The notes under the pieces are model-generated. The model was not told the DNA's origin and did no database searches. It saw nothing but the letters and a program-made list of their open reading frames with translations. Shown one piece after another: positions 51,826 through 62,332 of a stretch of DNA of 64,000 nucleotides (its first letter is position 1; each line of letters begins with the position of its first letter). Origin of the DNA: Maniola hyperantus. Its lineage: Eukaryota; Arthropoda; Insecta; Lepidoptera; Nymphalidae. The translations under genes were made by a program, and so were the position numbers. Location of the stretch: NCBI RefSeq assembly GCF_902806685.2, contig NC_048537.1:14654720-14718719 (forward strand). Direction: 5' to 3'.

Positions 51826-52554
51826 TTATATAGGAAATATTTTATCAACTTTATTCGTAATTTATTTGGCGATTCAATCGTAATCAGGCATTATTCAAAT
51901 AATTCAAGTCTATTGACAGCGTTTGAGAGAGACAGAGAAAACCTTACGTCCATTATTGTTGTAACAGTAAATACATAGGTACTCAATATGTATATCCTAC
52001 GTTAGAACTAGAGCCAGAACACTATCTATAACAGTATTTATTGTACTTTTTCTACATACTTTATTAATTAGGTATCACGTAATTGTCATCAATAATAACA
52101 TCAATATTAATTGTGCGTGACCAATACACTTTTAAAAATTCTAATTGGGAATTTGCGCCTCTTGAGACTGGCTTCGAATAGGAAATTTTGTACCTACCTT
52201 CTAATATAAATTACGGCGCCATATTTTCAGTAATTAATTTTAATAGGACGGTCCGCGGACCACTTTATTGCTTTAAAAGTTGTTCTTCAAGTAAGGAAAT
52301 TGTTATTGGAGTTATTATAGGTACTTTGTAACAGATCTTTATTCAGGAATTAAATAAAAACAATTAGCCCTAACTATTTAACTTCACTGGTAAACATCAA
52401 AATTCTTTTCCAAATACCCGGCAAGGTCATATAAAGCCTTATTCCCGTCAGATAGTTAGCTCATTCCGTCGCATTGTGAGATAACAATAAAAAAATTAAT
52501 ACCGCTGTCAAAATTACTACCCGCCAGAGAGGTATCACACCTATACTAGAGGTG
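51826..52554. other. No gene seen
   Basis: AT-rich, unassigned. Confidence 0.5.
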
Positions 52555-52728
52555 GTAATATTTTGATCTCACTTTGTGCTAGCCAAGCGGGCTAACCTGG
52601 AAGGAGCATGGCAGTTTTTAATAATTCCATATCCCTAATCGGTTTTTATGCGGCAGCATACCGGAACGCTAATTCTCTTGGAGTGGAGGCATGGCTTTGC
52701 TGTTAGCGTGGAAACTAGATACGATTGA
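52555..52728 (-). mobile_element. SINE-1, 3' part, decayed
   Basis: Reverse copy with GCGGGCTAACCTGGAAGGAG, GCATGGCAGTTTTTAATAA and GCATACCGGAACGCTAATTC. Several substitutions and losses. Confidence 0.65.
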
Positions 52729-52814
52729 AAGTCTTCCTTCAGATCAGGCCTGAGCAAATACAGAAATTATAAATTCCCAAATTGACCCAGTGGGGACCTT
52801 CCACATATTATCTA

Positions 52815-52972
52815 TAGTACGTGACAGGTCGAGATGTCAATCAGGGAATGAGGTGGGGGGTCGCTCCGCACACCCGCATGTCACTCGCGCTATTCCGTAC
52901 TGGGTTAGCGTGGGGTTTGCTGGTATGCGGGGCATTCCCACCCCGTTTGCGATCTCGACCTGTCCCGTACTA
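52815..52972. mobile_element. TIR element M1 with TA duplication
   Basis: 158 bp, TAGTACGTGACAGGTCGAG to CGACCTGTCCCGTACTA; TA on both sides (52813-52814, 52973-52974). Frames of about 60 codons within it are not genes. Confidence 0.85.
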
Positions 52973-53441
52973 TAGGTACAAGACCACAGGTCGCACTGCT
53001 ACGCCAGGGAAGTCATGAAATGACTCACTAAACGGCCACAACTGGTAAATAGGATTTATATATGAAGACCAATCGTGCCCGTCGTGTTTTTAATATATCT
53101 TGGCGCTGTGCCTAATTTTACTCTATCTGTCAATAATATCGCTATCTTTACCATACGACGCAAATATTGTTATGTTATTGTAACGATAACAAAAGTATAA
53201 TATTATGTTTACAAACAAGATTCAGAGTTTGGTATCAAACGAAAGACATAACTGTTCAACTGGCTACTTTTTATCCCGGGAAATCAAAGAGGTCTGTAGA
53301 AAATCTAGGCTCAACCTAGAAAAGCGGCTGGCAACCGCGTTTGCTGCCGGTGGCGCCTATGTCGCAGCTCGCGAGCGTTCACCTCTCTCTCAATATGTCC
53401 GCCGCCTTGTGAACTCATTTGCTTGTATTTAATTTACTTTA
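52973..53441. other. Unassigned with a possible LINE piece
   Basis: 53260-53290 has TGGCTACTTTTTATCCCGGG, a Helitron-like scrap. A frame ending at 53432 reads EKRLATAFAAGGAYVAARER and could be the end of a decayed transposon protein, but I cannot assign it. Confidence 0.35.
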
Positions 53442-54047
53442 TCTACACTAATATTATAAAGAGGAAAACTTTGTTTGTTTGTTTGTTTGTTTGTTTGTTT
53501 GTTTGTTTGTTTGTTTGTTTGTTTGTTTGTACTGAATAGGCTCAAAAACTACTGGACCGATTTTAAAAATTCTTTCACCATTCGAAAGCTACATTATCCA
53601 CGAGTAACATAGGCTATATTTTATTTTGGGAAAAAATAGGGTTCCGTAAGATATTTGGGTTTTTCGGACACAAGGTGTAAAAAATCAACCAGAAAAGTTA
53701 CTTATTTTGCGTACGCTGCCTAAACTATAAAAGATAGAACCATAAAATGTTCTAATTAATTGTAGATCTTATAAATATCTACAAAAAAGTCCGCGACACA
53801 CTATACCCATCTATGTCGAGTGAGGCACAGCAACCATTTTTTTATTTAAAAATCTTGAATTTTTTTTGGACTACATTTAAACGCGTTTATTTTACTCATG
53901 CTATTAATCCTTATCAAAATAAATGATTTCATCACTAAGAACAGTTTATGGAGATAATATTTGGTCTTTGAATGATTAAAATTGGACGTTTGGTTTTGAA
54001 GTTATGGCGAAATTAAAATATTACGATTTCTGCTGCACGGCCCGTTG
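53442..54047 (+). repeat. HLE-4 tandem unit 1 (606 bp)
   Basis: TCTACACTAATATTATAAAG to CACGGCCCGTTG. It contains (GTTT)n from 53473 to 53530, about 14.5 units, then TGAATAGGCTCAAAAACTAC and GAAAGCTACATTATCCACG. The rest is AT-rich and without coding capacity. Confidence 0.95.
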
Positions 54048-54621
54048 TCTACACTAATATTATAAAGAGGAAAACTTTGTTTGTTTGTTTGTTTGTTTGT
54101 TTGTACTGAATAGGCTCAAAAACTACTGGACCGATTTTAAAAATTCTTTCACCATTCGAAAGCTACATTATCCACGAGTAACATAGGCTATATTTTATTT
54201 TGGAAAAAAATAGGGTTCCGTAAGATATTTGAGTTTTTCGGACACAAGGTGTAAAAAATCAACCAGAAAAGTTACTTATTTTGCGTACGCTGCCTAAACT
54301 ATAAAAGATAGAACCATAAAATGTTCTAATTAATTGTAGATCTTATAAATATCTACAAAAAAGTCCGCGACACACTATACCCATCTATGTCGAGTGAGGC
54401 ACAGCAACCATTTTTTTATTTAAAAATCTTGAATTTTTTTTGGACTACATTTAAACGCGTTTATTTTACTCATGCTATTAATCCTTATCAAAATAAATGA
54501 TTTCATCACTAAGAACAGTTTATGGAGATAATATTTGGTCTTTGAATGATTAAAATTGGACGTTTGGTTTTGAAGTTATGGCGAAATTAAAATATTACGA
54601 TTTCTGCTGCACGGCCCGTTG
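54048..54621 (+). repeat. HLE-4 tandem unit 2 (574 bp)
   Basis: Same length as unit 1 except for the GTTT run (54079-54104, about 6.5 units; the 32-bp difference is eight units). I find only two base differences outside the run (G to A near 54207 and near 54230), so the duplication is recent. Confidence 0.95.
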
Positions 54622-54866
54622 TATTATAAAAAGAGGTAATGTCGTTAAGTTTGTTTGTAGGGGGTAATCTTTAGAACTACTGAACCGATTTTAAAAATTC
54701 TTTCACCAGTAGAAAGCTACATTATTCCTGAGTGACATAGGCTATACGGGATCTTTAAAAACCTAAATCTACGCGGGCGAAGCCGCGGGGATCAGCTAGT
54801 AACTAATAAACAGATAGATTTTAAAGTATACCGGGACGTTTTTCTTTACTTCAGGTTATGGGCCCA

Positions 54867-54926
54867 GGTCCCACGGGATTTTTGAAATCCTAAATTCACG
54901 CGGACCAAGTCGCAAGCATCGTCTAT
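54867..54926 (+). repeat. Helitron-like 3' scrap
   Basis: CCCACGGGATTTTTGAAATC, TTCACGCGGACCAAGTCGC and GCATCGTCTA, a decayed terminus. Confidence 0.55.
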
Positions 54927-54936
54927 TTAATGATGA

Positions 54937-55153
54937 CTAGCTTATGCTCGCGACTTCGTCCGCGTGGACTACACAAATTTCGAACCCCTATTTCACCCCT
55001 TTAGGGGTTGAATTTACAAAAATCCTTTCTTAGCGGATGCCTACGTCATGATAGCTATCCGCATGCCAAATTTCAGCCCGATCCGTCCAGTAGGTGCTGT
55101 GCGTTGATAGATCAGTCAGTCAGTCAGTCACCTTTTCCTTTTATATATTTAGA
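54937..55153 (-). mobile_element. Helitron-like element HLE-1
   Basis: A|CTAGCTTATGCTCGCGAC to TATATATTTAGA|T. Five or six bases are missing at CCAGTAGGTGCTGTGC compared with other copies. Confidence 0.85.
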
Positions 55154-55559
55154 TTAGTCGGGTTTTAGTTATCGATCTTTATCTGGTTTAAAAATGAATA
55201 CTTGATACATGATGGTGCATCTCTATGGTCTATAATAATAACTCAATGTTCCCAGCCCTTTCTTGTTCCTTGCGGCACCAATTACTGAAGGACGTTCGAA
55301 GTGGGTCACTTCGGAAATAGTTTATTGTTATCGGCTAGTATGCGCGCACGCAGCACACACACGAACGCATCTTCGATTTTCAAACGATTACGCACACACA
55401 GAATTCAGAACAATATGTAAAGAGGAGGTAAAGGTCAAAGAAGCCTGAGGTTTTCACCACGCAGATGTCTATTAAAACACCAGACTAGCGTGCAGTTTAA
55501 TTATTTAAGTTGCTTTTAAGCCAGAGATCTTACCTACTTCACTACTAATTATTATTATG
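55154..55559. other. No gene seen
   Basis: Contains ACACACACGAACGCATCTTC but no supported frame. Confidence 0.45.
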
Positions 55560-55725
55560 ACAAATCTAAAAGTGTGTTTTGTTTTTGGTTTGCCCTTCAA
55601 TCAAACCGCAACAAAGCAACAGATCGATGTAATTTTTCGTATACAGGTAAATATGTGGAGCTTGATATAAGCTACTTTCTATCCCCGAAAATCAAAGAGG
55701 GTCCACGGAACTTTTTAAAATCATA
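55560..55725 (+). mobile_element. HLE-3, decayed
   Basis: TTGGTTTGCCCTTCAATCAA, GAGCTTGATATAAGCTACTT and CCCCGAAAATCAAAGAGGGT. The hairpin end is lost. Confidence 0.55.
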
Positions 55726-55950
55726 ATGGTTCTCAATTTTTTTTTAACGTGTTACCGATGTCTCCCAGATTTCTGAACCGATTTACGCAATACTTTTTGT
55801 ATCCGATCGAGGAAACTCTAGAATAAAATAATTCCAACTCGTTTCTGATAGGCACTGCCTATGCCTGTGGAATGCCTTTTGGTTTCGTTTTCCCCGCTAG
55901 CTTCTCCACATCCACCATACCAACCATACCTATTGCAGTATGCTTGGTTC
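55726..55950. other. Unassigned
   Basis: Poly-T near 55738 and no feature. Confidence 0.4.
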
Positions 55951-56022
55951 CAGCCCAAGATGGAGCGCGTTTGCCTGGAAGGTGCCTACGCCTTCCAGGC
56001 AGGCGCGCTCCATCTTGGGCTG
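55951..56022. repeat. Foldback of an H fragment
   Basis: The arms 55951-55982 and 55991-56022 are complementary at 30 of 32 positions around an 8-base loop (TGCCTACG). Each arm is the AGCCCAAGATGGAGCGCG...TTGCCTGGAAGG piece of the H fragment. A transcript would form a 32-bp hairpin. The two chance frames at 55861-56105 cross it. Confidence 0.85.
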
Positions 56023-56097
56023 CATCATCACCTGCTACTTGGTTTAATAGTAGTCAAGCGCATGCATTCGATTTCAGGTACATGCATTTGAATTTGG

Positions 56098-56545
56098 TTT
56101 TTTAGAGTTCCGTACCTCAAAAGGAAAAACGGAACCCTTATATAGGATCACTTTGTTGTCTGTCTGTCTGTCTGTTTGTCGGTCTGTTAAGAAACCTACA
56201 GGGTACTTCCCGTTGACCTAGAATCATGAAATTTGGCAGGTAGGTAGGTCTTATAGCTGACATTCGGGGAAAAATTTGAAAACCTTGAATTTGTGGTTAC
56301 ATCGCACAAAAAAAATTAAATTGTGGTCATGAACTAATAATTAGTATTTTCAATTTTCGAAGTAAGATTACTATACCAAGTGGGGTATCATATGAAAGGG
56401 CTTCCCTTGTACATTCTAAAACAGATTTTTAATTATTTTTATGCATCATAGCTGTTTTTGAATTATCGTGCAAAATGTTGAAAAAATACGACTGTAGTAC
56501 GGAACCCTTGTTGGGCGAGCCTGACTCGCACTTGGCTGGTTTTTA
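56098..56545 (+). mobile_element. GTTCC-1 element, full length
   Basis: TTTTTTAGAGTTCCGTACCTC to CACTTGGCTGGTTTTTAT. Confidence 0.9.
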
Positions 56546-57063
56546 TTAAAAAGATCATTTTTGTATCATTGAGTTGTTAATAAACAGCGACACATCCCGC
56601 TATCATTTCTAACTTTATTTGGGATTCAGTGGCCACTACCTACCCTCTTATAACCCGTTCACCTTCGCTCTTGATATCCCCGGTATTTCTAATGCCTTCC
56701 GCTTTCGTACGAAATTGACAACTTTCCTAAGGCCGACGAGTCAATAAATTGAGCCGAAAAATGTCAGATTTATGATATCGCTCTACCATTATAATGACCT
56801 TAACGTAAAGGTCACGTTTTAACCTATTAATTTTATTACGATGTTACCCTTGTATTTAATTTTTTATATTAGATAATTTAATCATCTAAATAATAATTAT
56901 ACCTAATACCTACTATAATTTGATAAAATTGGGACCGCCCTTCCGACTAGGTTTATCATACAGACCAGTTTTATTGTGCCCTTATTTCAAGCAACTATGT
57001 CGCAACAGTTAAGTAGTTGTATTTATATTACCTATTATACATATATAGTTTACGTCCATGAAA
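56546..57063. other. No gene seen
   Basis: Unassigned. Confidence 0.5.
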
Positions 57064-57296
57064 TCAGTACCCATATTATAAATGTGTAAGTGTGTTTGTT
57101 TGATGGTTTGTTCGTTTGTTGGTTTGTCCTTCAATCACGTCGCAACAGAGCAAAGGATCGACGTGATTTTTTGCATGGGTATATTTAAAGACCTGGAGAG
57201 TGACATAGGCTACTTTTTATCCCGGGGAATCAAAGATTTCCCACGGGATTTTTAAAAATCTAAATCCACGCGTACGAAGTCGCGGGCATCAGCTAG
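57064..57296 (+). mobile_element. Helitron-like element HLE-3, full length
   Basis: A|TCAGTACCCATATTATAAAT to GCATCAGCTAG|T. It includes GTTTGTCCTTCAATCACGTC and CACGCGTACGAAGTCGCGGG. Confidence 0.9.
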
Positions 57297-57317
57297 TATA
57301 TTCATATTTTTATGTTA

Positions 57318-57530
57318 TCCCTACTAATTCCATACTTTTACCTAATATAAATGTGAAAGTATGTTTGTCTGTTTGCTAGCTTTTCACGGCCCATTCGTTT
57401 AACCGATTTTTGGTACAAATATAGCATGCATTCCAGGGTCTTAAGAATATAGGCTTCTTTTGTTAAGGAAAATTAAAGAGTTCCCACGGGATTATTGAAA
57501 CCTAAAATCGAAGAAGTCGCAGACACCATC
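57318..57530 (+). mobile_element. HLE-2, decayed
   Basis: GCTAGCTTTTCACGGCCCAT, AACCGATTTTTGGTAC, GAAAATTAAAGAGTTCCCAC and TCGAAGAAGTCGCAGACACC. The terminus is lost. Confidence 0.6.
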
Positions 57531-57559
57531 AATTTGGTACAGTCTACAGAGATTGTGTG

Positions 57560-57672
57560 CATCCCGGAGTCGGATAAAAGGGACTTTTATCTTATCCCGG
57601 AAAATCAAAGAGTTCCCACGCGATTTTTAAGAAAGCGAATTTTACGCGGACAAAGTCTTGTTCGTCACCTAG
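57560..57672 (+). mobile_element. HLE-2 3' fragment
   Basis: TGCATCCCGGAGTCGGATAA, TATCCCGGAAAATCAAAGAG, TTTACGCGGACAAAGTC and CACCTAG|T. Confidence 0.65.
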
Positions 57673-57676
57673 TTTG

Positions 57677-57792
57677 CAATATTTATGACCTTCGTCACCT
57701 TGACCGCTATTATAAATTAATCCCTTCAAGTCGTAAATATAGCATCTAACTTAATATGAACGTAAATGCTGATGGCTTGGCTTTATAGCCAA
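57677..57792. repeat. 116-bp direct repeat, left copy
   Basis: CAATATTTATGACCTTCGTC to GGCTTTATAGCCAA. It matches 58000-58115 at 112 of 116 positions and is separated from it only by an HLE-3 element. Confidence 0.95.
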
Positions 57793-57999
57793 CTAACTGA
57801 TGCCCGCGACTTCGTCCGCGTGGAATTAGGTTTTTAAAAATCCCGTGGGAACTCTCGGGATAAAAAGTGTCCTATGTCACTCTCCAAGTCTTTATATATA
57901 CCCATGCAAAAAATCACGTCAATCCGTTGCATCGTTGCGGCGTGATTGAAGGACAAACCAACAACGAACAAATGCACTTTCGCATTTATAATAAGGGTC
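57793..57999 (-). mobile_element. HLE-3 between direct repeats
   Basis: Left CTAACTGATGCCCGCGACTT (reverse of the hairpin end; CTAG changed to TTAG in the forward sense), right TTTCGCATTTATAATAAGGG then TC. It exactly fills the 207 bp between the two 116-bp repeats. Confidence 0.85.
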
Positions 58000-58115
58000 C
58001 AATATTTATGACCTTCGTCACCTTGACCGCTATTATAAATTAATCCCTTCAAGTCGTAAATATAGCATCCAACTTAATAAGAACGTAAATGCTGATTGTT
58101 TGGCTTTATAGCCAA
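58000..58115. repeat. 116-bp direct repeat, right copy
   Basis: Same as 57677-57792 with four substitutions. Confidence 0.95.
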
Positions 58116-58299
58116 TTCGAATGTTGGCTGCAAAATAAGTTAAATGCTTCAACTCAAGGCTTCTAAACAATAACGCACACAGTTGCACAATGTAGAAAAC
58201 GTAGCTATCAATTTGGTCTAGCACATTCACAGGCTTACAAATCTGCGTCTACATCCGGAGTAGGGCGATGGTGCGTGTGTGTAAACGCACACTATTATC
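58116..58299. other. Unassigned
   Basis: No feature. Confidence 0.4.
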
Positions 58300-58762
58300 C
58301 CCGCAAAGTGCGAGTCGGACTCACACACAGAGGGTTCCTTGCCTTAGGGACATATTTTTATTTCAGATACAAGTTAGCCCTTGAGTGCAATCTCATCTGT
58401 CGGTGAAAAAAATTACGTACGTGGTGTTGGAGAATTGAATGACGAAATGTGTACCACATGTGGTACGTATGTAACATACCTATCTACTTCTTTTTTACAT
58501 GATTTTACACCAATCATTAAACTCTCTAAGCATCAGCTTTTTGCATTAAATTTTAAGTTGGAGTTTGAAATAAAATTTGGCTGTAGTTATTATAAGTTTA
58601 GAATAAGACCATACTGTATATAACCCGAATTTGCAATAAATAAATTGATTGATTGATTAAGCTGCTAGGCAAGAGGGGTATCATATTAGTTACTGAATTA
58701 AAAGAGTAGTGACAAATAGTGACAGACGACGAAGTAGTACTGCGGTACGGAACCCTAAAAAT
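58300..58762. repeat. Patchwork of repeat ends
   Basis: 58303-58340 is a reverse GTTCC end (CAAAGTGCGAGTCGGACTCA). 58368-58395 is the reverse tail of SINE-1 (ACAAGTTAGCCCTTGAGTGC). 58635-58660 has AATAAATAAATTGATTGATT, a LINE-type tail. 58743-58760 is a GTTCC start in reverse (GGTACGGAACCCTAAAA). The frame 58381-58623 (80 codons) has no known motif. Confidence 0.5.
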
Positions 58763-59349
58763 GTTTCACGCAAGCAGCAGGCCGATTGCCGTAAACTGAC
58801 ATGTGACATCGCAATAGAAATATCCTTAAGAACCGTGATCGTTACAGTTGATAAATTTGCTATCGCGGACGACTAATGCACTATATCGCATTTGGTCATT
58901 ATCGACATTTTGATGACGTATTGGTAGCACGGACCTATTTATAACCCGACTAAATCGAATATCTATGGTAATCACTTGGTAATCTAGCAATTTACATAGA
59001 CATAACAGTCTCCTAAATTTGGCTACGTTACTTATTACAAATAAGTAGTTAGTCTGTGGTACCTAACTATTTAGAACCCCAGACCACAGAGTACAATTTT
59101 TTGTTGTTTTTCCTTAGTTTACCCGTTTGTTTTTTGTGATTAATTCTGCAACTTTGCTTGCTCCTCGGACTCCGGAGACTTAGTTTTTCTCACTGAACTT
59201 ATACGCAAATGCCTGGGCACTGATTTGCCTAAGTATTGGGACCCTTATTGACGGACTGTGGCGGCTTCGAGAAGTTGTTGTGTGACGAGGTGTGGTAGAA
59301 GTTAGACACCGTAAGTTAACAAACGTTATCATTCAATACAAGTAAAGGC
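58763..59349. other. No gene seen
   Basis: Moderately GC-rich part 59140-59290 (CTCCTCGGACTCCGGAGAC) with a possible donor-like ACCGTAAGTT at about 59309. No reading frame supports an exon. Confidence 0.4.
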
Positions 59350-59450
59350 TCTCATGCCGGTTTCCTCACGATCTTCCTTTTCCTTCACAGCTAAGCAAGT
59401 GATATTTAGTTGTTACAATTGTATTAAACTCCGAAAAGTTAGAGGAGTTT
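59350..59450 (-). mobile_element. SINE-2, middle fragment
   Basis: GCCGGTTTCCTCACGATCTT, AGCTAAGCAAGTGATATTTA and AACTCCGAAAAGTTAGAGG are SINE-2 in reverse. Confidence 0.65.
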
Positions 59451-59810
59451 TAACAGCGTTTCATAAAGTACCTATTATACAAATTGAGTCCATTGCTTCT
59501 GGTGGTTATGACTTCATAGTAAGTACCTCCACACTACAAGTGCTTTCTCGAGTATGTTTCCTTATATATCTAGAGCTGCCTAAAACGTTGCTCTTCATAT
59601 GAAAGTTTGGATGTTTCTTACTCCTTCGTACCACAAATATTTAAAGAAACAATTTGGATTAGCTAAATTAGTAACAAAGATACCATATACACTGATTCTA
59701 AAGTCTTCGCAGACAGCGTCATACCTAAACAGAAGCTGGTAGTGCCTAGTAGTATAGATTAAGCAACACAGTCAGTGGTCACTTACTCAGTTATCATAAT
59801 TTTTTTCAGG
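59451..59810. other. No gene seen
   Basis: Unassigned. Confidence 0.45.
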
Positions 59811-59811
59811 C

Positions 59812-60010
59812 AAAGGTCAAAGATACAGTGCTGCATTCATTTCTTCATCCTGACAAAGATATGGATTGGGATATGTTGTGAACTCGAGCTCTTGGACCCC
59901 GTGCAGAGACAAATAAAATAATGAACGGTGCCAGATTAGATTTATAAGAAGCAGATGGTGATATAATTAAAATGTCAGAATCTAATCTACTTTAATAAAA
60001 GAAAACATAA
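59812..60010 (+). pseudogene. Possible terminal-exon remnant, identity unknown
   Basis: An acceptor-like TAATTTTTTTCAG is followed by a frame reading KVKDTVLHSFLHPDKDMDWD, a TGA stop at 59878-59880, then in the same frame TRALGPRAETNKIMNGARLD and a second stop. A polyadenylation-like AATAAA follows at about 59994. The charged, non-repetitive composition looks more like coding sequence than the surroundings, but no family is recognised and the two stops argue against a working exon. A different reading frame or a chance likeness remain possible. Confidence 0.3.
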
Positions 60011-60146
60011 AAAATCATCAAACTGTTGTTTTATTTGCCTAAATAATTTAAATTCCAAAGTAATTTCCAAAGCTAAATCAATTAAATCAGAAAATGATTT
60101 GACTTTTGGACATTACTTTGGGGAATAATTTTAGAAGTCCCCCGAA
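60011..60146. other. Unassigned
   Basis: AT-rich. Confidence 0.4.
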
Positions 60147-60600
60147 GAGCCTAGTGGTTAGGATGTCCACCTCTGAATAATTGAAGGTTGGGGGTTCAAT
60201 TCTAGGTACTCATCTCTAAGAGTTATGTGCGTTTTAAACAATTAATTATACTTAACTTGATTTAGCGGTGAAGGAAACATCATGAGGAAATCTGCATGCC
60301 TGAGAGTTCTCCATATTGTTCTCAAAGGAGTCAAAGGTATACTATTATGTTCAGCCTGTCGCTGGCTCACTATAGAGTACGGTTCTCTTGAGTGTGAGAA
60401 GAGTTTTGGCCATAGTCTACCATGCTGGCCAAATGCGGATTGGTAGACTTCACACACCTTTGATAACATTTTGGAGAACTCTCAGGCGCATGCCTTAGGT
60501 TTCCACACGATGTTTTCCATCACCGTTAAAGCAATGATATTTAATTATTTAATTAAAATGCACATAACTGTTCTCCAAGAAGTTATAGGTGAGTGTAAAA
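60147..60600. mobile_element. Two SINE-2 copies, tail to tail
   Basis: 60147-60342 is a plus-strand SINE-2 from the head (GCCTAGTGGTTAGGATGTCC, GGGTTCAATTCTAGG) to TGTTCTCAAAGG. 60355-60600 is a minus-strand SINE-2 from its 3' end (TTTGGCCATAGTCTACC, AATGCGGATTGGTAGACTTC) back to CACATAACT. The shared part of about 90 bp can pair. Confidence 0.75.
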
Positions 60601-61490
60601 AGTACTCTGTGATTCTCATTTCTCAGTGTTAGTATACCTCTATATTTAATGTACTCTGTGCATCAAACCTACTAATGAAAAGTCATCACATATTCTTTTA
60701 AAAGTACTTATGAGACTTATATTAATCTAAAAATGCTTTTATACTATTATACTAGCTTCTAAAATTAATAATTGATTTCTTATCTAGCAGAAGAATTACT
60801 ATAGCCTTTTTTAATCCCTTTCATAACTTTATTTTAATTAATATGAGTAGTAAAACGATTTGCGGATAGCTTATGTCACTGATAAAAACACCTCTCGAGT
60901 TGTTTCAATGAAAACCTCATTTGACGTAACATTTGTCGAGGTTCTTATATGACATCAAACTTCAAAACGCGTCCGCAATAGCATTTTTCATACAATAAAT
61001 TTTATCGATAGTGTAAATGAACTGTCAAAACATTTTTTTGTCCACATCTATCCTTTGTGGACAGTCTCACCGAACCGTGATAGGAAAACCATATTTTGAC
61101 ATTGATGCTGTCAGTAAATGATAGATGCAGTCGATTCGCAATCGGCCTGCTGCGTAACGTATTTGACGTGCGTGTAAACTGTAAACACAAGCCCAATGAT
61201 TACCCAGGTGTGCGTGCTACACACACAAGCTCTAGTGCTGAAACAGAGTCGTGAACGAAAGCGCACGCTTCGAGGCGCGATATTTTTAGCGAAATGTCGG
61301 TGTGGGTAGGTCAGTTACTATTATGACTGAAAAATTTGATAAGCCGTCGTGTATCGTAATGAGAAATTACGCAAGACTCTCTCACACACTTTCGCGTAAA
61401 TTATCGCGAGCGTTCATACGGTTTATTATTGTGATTGTTTGCGTACAATTCAATTATTATTACTTACTTGTACCATTTACTACTCTGCAA
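60601..61490. other. About 890 bp without recognised genes
   Basis: AT-rich, then less so at 61020-61320 (GCTTCGAGGCGCGATATTT). A 72-codon frame at 61302-61520 is unproven. Confidence 0.45.
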
Positions 61491-61707
61491 TCTAAATATA
61501 TGAAAGGAAAAGGTGACTGACTAACTAACTGATCTACCAACGCGCAGTTCAAACTACTGAACGGATCTGGCTGTTTGGCATGCAGATAGCTATTATGACG
61601 AAGGCATCCGCTAAGATAGGATTTTTGAAAGTTCGACCCCTAAGAGGGTGAAATAGGGGTTTGAAATTTGTGTAGTTCACGCGGACAAAGTCACCAGCAT
61701 AAGCTAC
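61491..61707 (+). mobile_element. Helitron-like element HLE-1
   Basis: A|TCTAAATATATGAAAGGAA to CATAAGCTAC|T; the last base of CTAG has changed to C. The TGAC run has become TAAC. Confidence 0.8.
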
Positions 61708-61712
61708 TTTAC

Positions 61713-62035
61713 TATTATTATTATTATTAAGCCTTTATTTACTTCCTTATCTTTATATACAATGTTTTCTTATAACTACTCGTATCTAATATTATTTATT
61801 TTTATAACTTTTTCGCTTAATCCTATGTTAGTTTTGTTAGTATATGTTAGTATAATAATTAACTACGTGTTTTTTATGTGTAAGGTTTGTTTGATATGTT
61901 GTGTTAGGTAGTTAATAATTATTAATTTACAAAAGTTACAAATTTTTGTTATGTGAGTAAGTATTCTCTCAAGATAAGGATCCCATATTTGGGTATAAGG
62001 CCTCCCCCCGGTTCTGCCTTCATATTCTGTAATTT
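61713..62035 (-). mobile_element. Reversed LINE 3' end
   Basis: Starts with (TTA)n and AAGCCTTTATTTACTTCC, the reverse of a GGCTTAATAATAATA tail. AAGGATCCCATATTTGGGTA and AAGGCCTCCCCCCGGTTCTG at the far end are 3' UTR-like. No coding sequence remains. Confidence 0.55.
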
Positions 62036-62332
62036 GCATTACCTAATGCAATCTTTGAAAATCCAAAATTGTAAAATTTATGTAGGTACCTAAGTTTTAT
62101 TTTTTCACATTTTACTTTATAGATATTTTTCTCATGTTAGTATCCCAGAATTTCTTCTCTATGTATGCGTATAATATATAATAGGTATAAAACCTGTTTT
62201 ATCCTATATTCTTATTATTAAATATAAAAAATTCTCGTTGTATGTGCATTGATTATTTTGAGTTGTGAACGTATTATAATAATTTACATTCGAAACGGGG
62301 GGGTTTTGGTCTTACTCCTCCACGCTACTTTA
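62036..62332. other. No gene seen
   Basis: AT-rich. Confidence 0.45.

Larger units (their letters stand above)
53442..54799 (+). mobile_element. Helitron-like HLE-4 with tandem 5' duplication
   Basis: The whole block begins A|TCTACACTAATATTATAAA and ends ATCAGCTAG|T with the hairpin CGCGGGCGAAGCCGCGG, i.e. Helitron-type ends between A and T. It resembles the lepidopteran Lep1 group. Inside are two nearly identical units (53442-54047 and 54048-54621) and then a diverged, shorter continuation (54622-54799) that starts TATTATAAAAAGAGG, as a third 5' part would. No helicase or Rep coding region is present. Confidence 0.75.

Noticed and set aside
53473..53530. Long GTTT run as a standalone microsatellite
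   Set aside because: It is part of the HLE-4 element and appears at the same place in both tandem units.
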